Under the pieces are notes generated by a model, which saw nothing but the letters and a program-made list of their open reading frames with translations, was not told the DNA's origin and did not search any database. Below are positions 1-8,330 of a DNA stretch of 15,490 nt, piece after piece. The translations under genes and the position numbers were made by a program. Origin of the DNA: Botryosphaeria dothidea (taxonomy: Eukaryota; Ascomycota; Dothideomycetes; Botryosphaeriales; Botryosphaeriaceae); the NCBI GenBank assembly GCA_011503125.2, contig WWBZ02000037.1:1-15490 (forward strand). The letters are read 5' to 3'. Every line of letters starts with the position of its first letter. Position 1 is the stretch's first letter.

Positions 1-2321
1 CAATATTACCAGGCTTTGGCGGACAATGACGCCAATTCTCACGGCGTTGCTATTTGCAGGCTTCACGCCGCAGAACAGCAGGCCAAGGACTCCAACCGGA
101 TTGCAAACGCCTTTCCCGGAAGCGTGCCGACGAGCTCGAATCTCAGCTCCGAGACTGGGGGTATTCTCTTGGACATGACGAAACGGCATTTGGTAAACAT
201 CCAGGAGCGGATTGAAGAATTTACGAAGGACAACGACTTCATCTATCACCAACCAGTTCCGTCTGAGGCGTCTCTATCCCCAATCCCGAAACTTCCCGCC
301 GCGAAGGCTATCCCCGTTAGCGAGCTGTATCAAGGACAGGACATTCAGAGGATAATAGGTCCGGATATCTTCCAGAAGATTGTGCCCATTTCCGTCACAG
401 AGCAGGCCAGTTTGTACGATGAGGAGAAGGCCAAACTAATAAGAGCAGAAGCTGAGCGTGTAGAGACGGCAAATGACGAGATGGCAGCGAGCCTGGACTA
501 CTTAAAGTTGCCGGACAGTTTGAACATTCTGAAGGGCGGTATGGATCAAGAGATGACTGTGGACGACGAGTTCAGGAAGTGGTGTGAGGAACTGGCTGGC
601 CACGCTCCTTTCACAACCGCTTTCGACCAATTAAGCACGGAGAAATCAGCTATCACAGCAATACTCGACTCGGCTTCGAAGCAGCTGGATATGGAGGAAA
701 GTGTGTGCGAGAAGATGCGGTCGAAGTACGGAGCAGACTGGACACAACAACCCAGTGCGCGCTTGACGGCTACGCTCAGGAGCGATATCAAGAACTATAA
801 GAATGCCATCGAGGAAGCGAGCATCAGCGATGCGGCGCTGTACGGCACATTTCGTCAGCATGAATCGGATTTCGATGAGATGCGTTCCGCTGGAGAGACC
901 GATGAGGCGGATGTCTTGTACCAGCGGGCGATGATCAAGGCCGGTGCGGCTCGCGGTAAGGGCAGGGGTAGTCCTGATGCTGAAGGGAATCTTCTTGATG
1001 ACGATTTCGAGGGGGGACCAAGTGTGGCAGAGCAAATCGCCGCTGTTGAGGAGCTTCTTAGGAAGCTGAACTTGATTAAGCGGGAAAGGCAGCAGGTGCT
1101 GAAAGATCTCAAGGAAAAGGTGAGCAGGAACGAGTTTACACCCATGTTCTGTGTGCTAATTGGCTCTCAGGTCCACACTGATGACATTTCCAATGTCCTC
1201 ATCCTCAACAAGAAGCAGATATCCAACCAGGAGAACCAGCTGTTCAAAGCTGAGCTCGAGAAGTTCAGACCGCACCAGAACAGGATCCTACAGGCCAATC
1301 ATAAGCAGTCTTCGCTCATGAAGCAGCTTACTCAGACCTACGGCGATCTCTTGCAGGACAAGCGTGTGCGTTCGGAACAGAACAAGTACGAGGCATTTTC
1401 CAGGCAAAGAAGTTTTGTAATGAGCAAATACCGCAAGATCTACCAGGCCTTCAACGACCTGATTTCTGGCCTCATGAGGGCGCAGGCATTCTACTCTGAC
1501 ATGAAGGAGACAGCAGAGAGCTTGCAGCAGAACGTCGAGAGCTTTGTCAACAACCGGAGGGCTGAAGGCGGGCAACTTCTCGGCGCAATTGAAAGCAGAA
1601 AGGCAACTGGAAGCAGCGAGCAAGCAGATCGGGAGCGCGAAAGGATGCAGCAACTAATGGAGCGCATGTCGGTCGAACCGTCACGCTCACCGGTCTCACA
1701 GCACGAGAGATCAAATTCCCGCCCGTCTCCGCTGCAGCAGACGAACTCGTACCAGTCATCTTACAACCCCGCAAGCTCCCCGCCAATCACGCCCCGCTAC
1801 CCACCTGTCACTGCAGCAGCCTCATCTGCAGCTCCCTACGGCGTACAATCCCCACCCGTACATCACCAACCCTATCAGCCCACCCCTCCCACCAACCGCA
1901 GCGCAACCCCTTACCAACCGCAGCAACAACAGCCGCACCCCCCTCGCCGGGAGTCGTACCAACGCGAGTACAACCCAACAACTACGGCCAGATGTCGCCG
2001 CCCGCCACGCAACAGTACTTCTCGCCCGCCCAGTACGGCGGCTACCAACCGCCGCCGCCCGCCAGCAGCAGCCAGTCGCAACTTCCGCCGGGTTACGTCC
2101 CGCCGCCGCCGCCGCCGGGTCCCCCACCGAGCCATCATCAGAGTGTCGATTATTCGGGTCTGACCGGCAATGGTGGCGCGTATCCGAGCGGGCCTGGTGG
2201 CTACGCGTCGGCTGGTGGTTATCGCGTGCAGAGTATGGGTGCTGCCGGTGCGCCGGGGCAGCAGCAGGGGCAGCAGCAAGGACAGTCGGATCCGTGGGCG
2301 GGGTTGAGTGCGTGGAAATGA
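1..2321 (+). CDS. bro1: BRO1 vacuolar sorting / ESCRT-associated adaptor, 5'-partial, frameshifted near 3' end
   Basis: BRO1-family proteins bind the ESCRT-III subunit Snf7 on endosomes and recruit the deubiquitinase Doa4 during multivesicular-body sorting (family knowledge). The frame is open to the first base (QYYQALADNDANSHG), so the start lies outside the window. About 756 residues are present; the family has about 1000, so roughly 245 N-terminal residues are missing. The first ~130 residues are the end of the BRO1 domain (IYHQPVPSEASLSPIPKLPA, LYQGQDIQRIIGPDIFQKIV). Next is a coiled-coil V domain starting near SLYDEEKAKLIRAEAE and containing ANDEMAASLDYLKLP, then a Pro/Gln-rich tail. An in-frame intron lies at 1120-1170. 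The frame is lost near 1974-1977: the +1-frame continuation is Arg-rich nonsense to 2163, while the tail typical of Bro1, ending DPWAGLSAWK, lies in another frame and stops at 2321. PalA/Rim20 is the alternative paralogue, but the tail and V-domain motifs fit Bro1. Confidence 0.93.
1120..1170 (+). other. BRO1 intron, 51 nt, stop-free and phase 0
   Basis: GTGAGC donor at 1120, CTAAT branch-type sequence near 1156-1160 and CTCAG acceptor ending at 1170. The length is a multiple of three with no stop, so a naive translation reads through it and inserts 17 residues. Removing it joins LKEK to VHTDDISNVLILNKK, the smooth sequence expected in the Bro1 V domain. Confidence 0.85.
1972..1979 (+). other. 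Single-base frameshift in the BRO1 proline-rich tail
   Basis: Before this point the gene reads in the frame of base 1 (...YQREYN). After it, the frame beginning NNYGQMSPPATQQYF carries the expected Pro/Gln/Gly-rich tail. The sequence is AACCCAAC; one more C in the CCC run would join the two frames with no other change. No intron of plausible length fits here. It may be a homopolymer undercall or a true mutation; the sequence alone cannot tell. Confidence 0.8.
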
Positions 2322-4887
2322 GGGGAAGGAGGGGAGAAATTGAGAGAAGGCAGAAGTGTAGTGTGTATTTCGGGTATTTTGTATGTAGATGAGAGGGGTG
2401 GTAGCGGGAGGTTTCTCCTTTCGTGTGTGTGAATTTTGTTACGCTATCCTGTGGTTCTCCATTCGTGAGTGCTCTTCTATTTTGATAAAACATAGTTTTG
2501 GCGTCTTGATGATGCGAAGAGAGTGAAGGAATCACTTTTTTCACCATTGAGTGCGTTTTGGGCCACTATCGCTCGTACGAGAAGTGACGCTGTCGTCGGG
2601 GATGTGGGTGGTGTTAAACGGGAGCCGAGTCCACACGCTGGACTGGGAACTGCTTGAGGTAGGGCTCTGCGGTTTCTGTTCTGCTTCTCTGTGATTTTTA
2701 TTCTAGCTAAGGACTAACTTCGTGGAAGTCGAAGGAGTTGGGAGTTTGTTCACTGAGCAGTAGTTGGCCAAATAAACGGATGGGGCAAACAAGAATACCC
2801 AGCGAGCATTGAGCTCGGCTAAGTCTATGTGCTTGGAAACTTTAATCTCTTCATTCGTCAATATCTTGCAATGTTCTCGAAGATGTTTGAAAGATCGTAT
2901 CGAGTGCGTTGGTGTGGACGCTGTATGATTCGTCGGGTAACTGAGAGGCGACGAGGTGAAGGGTGGGCTCAACCATTCTCACTTCTGTCATGGTTGTGGA
3001 CTTGACTTTGCCAACTAGCAAACCTCTCTATTCGCGGAGAATTGTAAGGAAGGGAAGGAATTGCATTAGAGCTTTCGTACCGTTTCCTTCATTGTGCGGT
3101 ATTTCTGTCTAGTGGACGCGTCAGTGGCGTATAACTAACATGCACTCTGATATCGGAATCTGGCTTCGTAGACTGTACGACGGTGGAAATGCATTTTTCT
3201 CATATTCGTGCACCTCATGACTTGTGCCACTTTGGGCAAGACTGCCTGGTCCGGCCCGCCCCGCTCGTAAATCAGATGACCGCGTAAACCCCGCGCGGGC
3301 CGTGATGAGGTAGGCCGCAATCTATATTAGTGAATAGAGGAAGAGCACTGCATTGCGTGAGGCTACTGACATAGACTTGCTCAATTTACGTTATTGATTA
3401 TGCTGTTCATACGCTAGCAGGTAGTACCGTCTGTGCAGAAAGATCACAACTACAACCGTAAGGGAAACAAAGGGTGAAAAAAAAAAGCCAAGGAAGCTAG
3501 GTACAACTCGGTAGAACGACATTTGGTTTTTCTTTGCATGTGGTAATAATATGAACGCGATACCATAAATCATCCCTTCTATGGACGTGGACCCCACCAG
3601 AATTGCTTGCGCAAATTATGGCCCTCAATGGACATTACAACTAGATAATGTTGTTAGTAGATACGCCGGACTTGAATCGAAAGACTACAGATACGAACGT
3701 ATGGGCCTGCAAGGCAACGAGCTTCAACGTTTGCCCGCGCCGATCCCTTGACGGCGACGTTGCTCATGAACTCGCCTTCTGCGGCGTGCGGGGTATTTTC
3801 TGCGCTATGGTTGAGTAACAGAAATAGTCATCTGCAAGCTGACTGTGCTGGTACTGGCACGCTTCTACAATGGCGATGCTGAGCTATGGGATATTTGTGG
3901 CTATTTTTGCATGCGAAGGCCGGATAAGAAAGATATTTGAAAATCAACAACACCCCCATCATCTGCACTTGAAGTGCTAGATGTTACTTTTGCTCGTTTC
4001 TTGGGAAAGACATTTTTTCGGTATGCTAGAAGACATTGGGGAGATACCCTTGCAATCGAAAACTCGAGCCAACTCATCTCCACCACATGAAGGCGCACAC
4101 GCACCATAGTGGGCTGCGGCATGTAGAAGCTACGTACAGAAATAATCGAGAGCAAGCAACTGTGATGGCATGCAGCATTTAGTTCGAACAGTGGAAGCCA
4201 CATCATACATGCGAGATGCTGTGACCACCGAGAGGGATTTGTGGACGAATAAGACACGCGTGACAAAGCAAAGCAGGAAAAGTCGAGATGTCAAGAAAAT
4301 ACAGAGGCCCCACACAGTCTCGTATTCAATTCCGGATGCTGTTAGGATGCAGTGCTTCGATCTTCCCAGGGAGTGCACGGATTTGACCTCGAATCTTTCG
4401 AAACTATGTCATCCAGGCTGTGAACCAGCTGAACTACCTCTGCCTACTAATTTGTCTTCAATAAGGGCAGATATGAGGATATTTGGAGCTCTGTACACCG
4501 TCAAGCATGGCGGATATGTTCGCACATGGCTTAGTAGAGATCTGCAGAGCGGGTATGCATGTCGGGCATCTCGCTGTGCGTCATCACCCGAGAACTACTG
4601 CAGCCTCTGTGCATGGAACTGCAGCGCCCCTCACCACTTGTTCTGGACCAATTTGCTGCTTCCTCGATTGTGCAGACAGAAACATGGCGCTTCGACAATA
4701 CGAGCTGTACTTCGCCGACTTATCCGTGAAAATGTGCTACTCTATATTCAGAACAAAAGCTCTCGGGGCTAATTTTAATCTCCATTTCTTCGTTTCTTCG
4801 TGCAAGTTATCTACGAAATCACCGTGGACTAGGTAAGATAATGAGAGGAACAATGCAAGTTTTCGCCCGCATATAAGCCGCGCGAGA
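2322..4887. other. Intergenic region downstream of BRO1, no recognisable gene
   Basis: The first few hundred bases should hold the BRO1 3' UTR. No tRNA box pattern, intact transposon or conserved protein was found. Features visible are an A10 run at 3477-3486, a GC palindrome CCCGCGCGGG at about 3290-3299, and several short protein-like open stretches on either strand, for example 3135-3320 (-) and 3654-3827 (-), none recognised. One longer open frame (4170-4772) is listed separately. The region may contain decayed genes. Confidence 0.6.
4170..4772 (+). CDS. Unrecognised 200-residue open frame, doubtful
   Basis: This is an ATG-started frame of 200 codons in otherwise empty DNA. The N-terminal third is Arg/Lys/Thr-rich (TNKTRVTKQSRKSRDVKK). 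The C-terminal half is rich in cysteine (for example ENYCSLCAWNCSAPHH). There is no signal peptide, membrane segment or known domain that I can see. A second frame of 117 codons (4483-4836) overlaps it, which weakens the case for either. It is longer than most chance frames at this base composition but not beyond chance for a window of this size. It could be a lineage-specific gene, a relic, or nothing. Confidence 0.15.
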   Translation: MQHLVRTVEATSYMRDAVTTERDLWTNKTRVTKQSRKSRDVKKIQRPHTVSYSIPDAVRMQCFDLPRECTDLTSNLSKLCHPGCEPAELPLPTNLSSIRADMRIFGALYTVKHGGYVRTWLSRDLQSGYACRASRCASSPENYCSLCAWNCSAPHHLFWTNLLLPRLCRQKHGASTIRAVLRRLIRENVLLYIQNKSSRG

Positions 4888-5058
4888 TCAATACTCCACA
4901 TGAACCTTCACCCCGGCCATCGGGTAATCTATGCTGGCTCCCAACCTAGCGTCGTGCAAATCCCCACAATAAGGGCAGTACACCAACGTCATGCAGAAGC
5001 AGTGATCTCTAGATGCATTCTACAAGATGGCTCGGGCGAAGTATGCCTTATCCGTCAT
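4888..5058 (-). pseudogene. Relic of a short CxxC (zinc-ribbon-like) protein, with an internal stop
   Basis: Reading the minus strand from an ATG at 5058 gives MTDKAYFARAIL, a TAG at 5022-5020, then NASRDHCFCMTLVYCPYCG and DLHDARLGASIDYPMAG, ending in VKVHVEY and a TGA at 4890-4888. The stretch looks like real protein: two Cys pairs (CFC and CPYC) suggest metal binding, and the frame is coherent on both sides of the stop. A single CAG-to-TAG change would explain the break, as C-to-T decay in fungi often does. The TAG could instead be the end of an intron (CTTGTAG), with the exon beginning after it; in that case 43 codons of a last exon remain. I do not recognise the family. It is divergent from the secreted-protein gene at 5205. 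Confidence 0.4.
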
Positions 5059-5100
5059 AGACCATTGTCCTGAATGAAACCCAATCGACTAGAGGATAAA

Positions 5101-5110
5101 GATATATAAA
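5101..5110 (+). promoter_or_regulatory. TATA box of the small secreted-protein gene
   Basis: GATATATAAA lies about 95 bases upstream of the ATG at 5205. A 5' leader rich in CA and CT follows, with CACC just before the ATG, a good fungal start context. This spacing fits a TATA-driven, regulated fungal gene with a short leader. Confidence 0.55.
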
Positions 5111-5204
5111 GACCTTGACTTCATCACGCAATATCACAAGGAACTGAGGACATATTCACACTCCTCAAGAAATAACCTATCATTATCCCCAACACTAAGT
5201 CACC

Positions 5205-5554
5205 ATGAAGTACGCTACCGTTGCCCTTGCCCTTTTTGTTGCTGTCGGCCTATGCTCTCCTCACCGCCAGATGCCGTTTGAGGATGACGATACGCCCAAG
5301 ATCTGCTGGAGAATATGCGCTTCTGAGAAGCCGGAGTGCCCGACTGGTTGGGTAAGACTATTGATATAACCATGCAGGATACAAGGGCTAATTCGTCCTT
5401 GACAGGACCCTGTTGACTTCGGAGTATGGCATTCACCCCCCCCCCCCCCCGGTCTGTTCGTAATCAGGCCTGACATCAGCAGGGCTGCTGGACTTGTTGC
5501 CTGGCCGTTAAGGATGTGGTCCCAGCTTCCACGAAGAACGTTATCTGTAAGTGA
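5205..5554 (+). CDS. Small secreted cysteine-rich protein (effector-like), three exons
   Basis: The exons are 5205-5351, 5406-5423 and 5483-5554, giving 78 residues. Both introns are phase 0 (GTAAGA...GACAG, 54 nt; GTATGG...ATCAGCAG, 59 nt). Residues 1-18 form a signal peptide (MKYATVALALFVAVGLCS). After an acidic stretch (EDDD) comes a compact Cys core: ICWRICASEKPECPTGW in exon 1 joined through DPVDFG to GCWTCCLAVK in exon 3. Mature cysteines are C34, C38, C45, C57, C60 and C61, with a seventh at C77. The splice model is supported because it restores one coherent CPxGW...GCWTCC motif, a pattern I associate with small secreted proteins of plant-associated ascomycetes (from memory, not checked). 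The role is unknown; effector or antimicrobial function is inference. The last codons overlap a GTAAGT donor, so the C-terminus is uncertain. No single long ORF reveals this gene. Confidence 0.75.
5436..5450 (+). repeat. Poly-C tract (C15) inside intron 2 of the secreted-protein gene
   Basis: Fifteen consecutive C bases lie 12 bases after the intron 2 donor. They do not alter the coding frame if the intron is spliced. Such a run is prone to length variation and to sequencing error. Confidence 0.95.
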
Positions 5555-5833
5555 TCTCAGGATTTCGAGTGGTTGTGAACACCGCAGATTGACGTGGATG
5601 AGCAGGGATGTGAGGGGCTTGAATGGTCGCTGCTTGCTTAGAGGTGCGATTACGTCAGGATTCAGCTTTTTATATCCGCTTACGGATTTCAACGCCACAC
5701 GCAGATTGGAGTGGTTACCATCCTTGCCAGCCGTAGGCATAGGGTTATTTTCAGAGCCCACACTGCCCAACGAACAGTGATAAAACACCGACTACCCTAC
5801 GTTCTCTACATTTCGGATTTCCTGTTATATTGA

Positions 5834-6544
5834 AAGGCTATTAGCGAGCAGCAATACAAAGATCATTCACGCGTCACAAAACGTTCTGCATCACACGTTT
5901 CACTTTCTCGAATATCTGACAATGATCGATATCGTCGTGGGCTGCTGGATGTGTCTCGACAATCGAGGCCCATTATTGCTAAACAACCGCCGAGTTTGTT
6001 AATTTTTTTGGCAGTTGATGGCAAGATAATCATTACTAACAGACTCTTGCGGGGTTGAAAACGTCGAGTCTTCGCTGTGATAATTTTGCTGGTGTCTATG
6101 TGCGCTGAGTTCGTTTCTGTCCTTGAAATTATGGACAACATGGCCGCCTTGATATCTTGGGGTACACACGCCGTAATTGGAATGCAACCAGAGCAAAACA
6201 ACGGATTAATTCGGGCAACAAGAGAAATGCCATCGAGAAGTTCTAATCTCGTGGCCTACCGCCTCATTCATGATGGGTCCTGTACCCCTATTCTCGGAGC
6301 ATGACTAGGTCTGATTGCCGTTTGTATAACTACCACGTTCTGCCTGGCTCGCGGTCTGAAGTAGGTGCTGCCAAAAGCAACCCCGTACAGTCTCGCGGAG
6401 GTAGGGAGCTTGCTTGCGGAACCAGAACTCGCACGATTAATTCTAGCGGACGCGGCGTAGTATACTAACGAGAGCTTGGAGCGGAGGGTGTTTGGCGGGA
6501 TTGTGGGGCAGGCGCGGAGGGAGATGTAGAGGGATTGGGTTTGA
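5834..6544 (+). pseudogene. Relic of a fungal membrane protein, several in-frame stops
   Basis: One plus-strand frame reads as protein over about 235 codons but is broken by TGA at 6056 and 6302, TAG at 6362, 6458 and 6527, and a final TGA at 6542. It contains a basic polar start (YRRGLLDVSRQSRP), a hydrophobic segment after the first stop (VIILLVSMCAEFVSVLEIM) followed by EQNNGLI, a second hydrophobic segment (LGLIAVCITTTFCLARGLK), then LPKATPYSLAEVGSLLAEPE and ESLERRVFGGIVGQARREM. The hydrophobic segments, the NNG motif and the 'LP...S.A..SLLA' stretch recall DUF3433-type fungal membrane proteins; this is inference from memory. The three TAGs could come from CAG by C-to-T change, but the TGAs do not fit the classical CpA target of repeat-induced mutation. 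No function is expected. Chance resemblance is possible. Confidence 0.4.
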
Positions 6545-6899
6545 TCTGTAGATTCTATTTGTCTATAGGCGGAATAATACTCTGGTCGACTGAAATGATC
6601 ACGTAGTCGGCCTTGAGTGCTAAGTATAATCCGACGGTTCACAGTCATATTCCAGCGCATCAGTGTAAGTCACATATTCCCGACTCGAGCATCACTGCAT
6701 TAGAAAGGCAAGGAATTTGATCCAAGGCAAGCTTTGTGCCTGTGTCAGTAAGCTTTAATAACAAAGTAGCTGCTCTATTCACAGCACGCACAAAAAAAAC
6801 CTTGGGGTTGGACTGATTTTTGTTCTCTGTACGGAAGCGTATGCTCGGAGCCGTCGACGTCTCCAGTATTCCAAATATAATACAAATTGCAAGTTTGCT
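6545..6899. other. Intergenic, 3' flank of MRP51
   Basis: No gene is seen here. The part next to 6900 should hold the MRP51 3' UTR (minus strand). An A8 run occurs near 6792. Nothing else stands out. Confidence 0.6.
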
Positions 6900-8330
6900 T
6901 TATTGACCCACACCTCTCCGCGGCGCGTTCACTCTGCCACCCTCTACCCGTTGCTGCTCGTTGAGTATTTCGAGGATTCTCTCGCCGTTCGCCCTCGTCG
7001 CCTCCGGGCTCTCGTCGAACTCGCCCGCCCTTATGTCCAGTCCCTCGATTTTGGGTGCAGACTTGGTCTCCATCTCTTCCTTCGACTTGAGCGAGCCCAG
7101 CTTGATCTGCACGTCCTCCGGGATGACAGTCTTCACGGATAGCCTGATGCGGCCATTCGAGTCGATGAACGCACGCTCCGGGGAAACCCAGACTTTGGGC
7201 CCATCCTGCTCCTCGTATTTTATGTAGGTAAACTGGTCGTTGAACCTTTTGGCGTTGTTCACCAAGTCGAGCTGTGCAACCACACCACCAACACCGGCCT
7301 TCACATTCGTCTGGACCTTCTGCGTAGTCTGCTTTCCTGTTAAAAGGCGTGCCTCAACAGGCTCTCGTGTATCACGCGGGCCGAGAATCGGGTGGTTGTG
7401 CAAGAACGCCGAGCTGCGCAGGTAGGAAACCCCGGCAGACATGTGGGTGGTCGGCGGTCCCTTATCGCGAGGACCTCCCATCCCGTTCGCCTCCAACATT
7501 TGGGCGGCGGAAGACCTCGACAGATTTTCGGCGAAGGATGGTGGCAGATCAAAGAAGGAGACGATCAGGCGAGGGAGCACCGAAGCCAAGGTCGTGTCTT
7601 CGCGCAGAGCCTTAAGCCGGCGCACAAATTCTTCGTCGGAGAGCTTGAATGTTTCCTTGGTGGGCAGCTCCTCCTCCAGAACGCCGTTCTCTCTTGCAAT
7701 GCGAAGTGCATCCTGGAAAGCTTGGCCAAAAAGATATTCCTTTAAGTGTGCCCTAAACTCATCCTTGCGGTAGCGGACGGTCCTTTCGACATAAGATCGG
7801 AACTCGCCATCGCCCATTCCCGCCACCCACGGACCATCGTATTTCCATTTACTAAAGCCCTTTTCCCGCGTCTCATCGGTGAGCTGTGTGTTGTCTATGG
7901 CGCCATGGAAGGCGCTGACGGCCGGAGGGCTTCTGCCTGAGCCAGTGGAGCGCTCCTCAGGTTTAGTGGCAAGTGGAAGATTCATTTCACGCCATTTTTC
8001 GAGGGTGCGAACGTGGTCGCCGGCGCTCTCGAAATCGGTGAACAGGTTGATGGTGTCGACCTCGTAAACTCGCATGGTCGGCGCGCTCGATCGCGTCGTC
8101 TCGCGCAGGGGCAATGGCCTCTTCAGACCCCAGTCGCCGCGGTGTAAGCTGGACGGGGGCGTCGCGATGGCCTGGCGCGTCGGGAAGGGTTGCGTTGCCG
8201 TTTCGGAAGTGCTTGCGAATTCGGCGGAGGTCCCAGGACCGCTACCCGGGCCAGGAATTGGCGGCGGCAGAGAGAAGAGGCGGGAGTTGCGCAGCAGCTG
8301 TGCTGCGGGTGATGAGAGTTTCCGTGACAT
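6900..8330 (-). CDS. mrp51: Mitochondrial small-subunit ribosomal protein MRP51 (bS1m)
   Basis: This is a component of the fungal mitochondrial 37S subunit, needed in yeast for translation of mitochondrial mRNAs through their 5' leaders (family knowledge). It is a single exon of 476 residues; yeast Mrp51 is shorter, and filamentous-fungal forms are usually 400-500. The start at 8330 is chosen because it is the first ATG in frame, opens with MSRKLSSPAAQLLRNSRLFS (basic, amphipathic, presequence-like), and the upstream translation is not protein-like. Family motifs seen are LFSLPPPIP (19-26), RGDWGLKRPLPLR (64-76), the DFESAGDH region (99-106) and KWKYDGPWVAGMG (161-173). The C-terminal part has a conserved block around PILGPRDTREPVEARLLTGK and a basic end (NAPRRGVGQ). 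The stop is TAA at 6902-6900. It lies in tandem with the RTR1 gene, 821 bases apart, so each should have its own promoter. Confidence 0.92.
   Translation of the reverse strand: MSRKLSSPAAQLLRNSRLFSLPPPIPGPGSGPGTSAEFASTSETATQPFPTRQAIATPPSSLHRGDWGLKRPLPLRETTRSSAPTMRVYEVDTINLFTDFESAGDHVRTLEKWREMNLPLATKPEERSTGSGRSPPAVSAFHGAIDNTQLTDETREKGFSKWKYDGPWVAGMGDGEFRSYVERTVRYRKDEFRAHLKEYLFGQAFQDALRIARENGVLEEELPTKETFKLSDEEFVRRLKALREDTTLASVLPRLIVSFFDLPPSFAENLSRSSAAQMLEANGMGGPRDKGPPTTHMSAGVSYLRSSAFLHNHPILGPRDTREPVEARLLTGKQTTQKVQTNVKAGVGGVVAQLDLVNNAKRFNDQFTYIKYEEQDGPKVWVSPERAFIDSNGRIRLSVKTVIPEDVQIKLGSLKSKEEMETKSAPKIEGLDIRAGEFDESPEATRANGERILEILNEQQRVEGGRVNAPRRGVGQ

Noticed and set aside
1822..2547. Minus-strand open frame of 241 codons opposite the BRO1 tail
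   Set aside because: It is the shadow of the Pro/Gln-rich coding tail, and its composition (His, Arg, Ala runs) follows from that repeat.
3654..3730. Possible tRNA on the minus strand (TTCGATTCAAGTC resembles a T-arm)
   Set aside because: The stems do not pair and no acceptor or anticodon arm fits.
5261..5788. Minus-strand frame of 175 codons across the secreted-protein gene
   Set aside because: It runs through the C15 tract as poly-Gly and opposite a well supported spliced gene.
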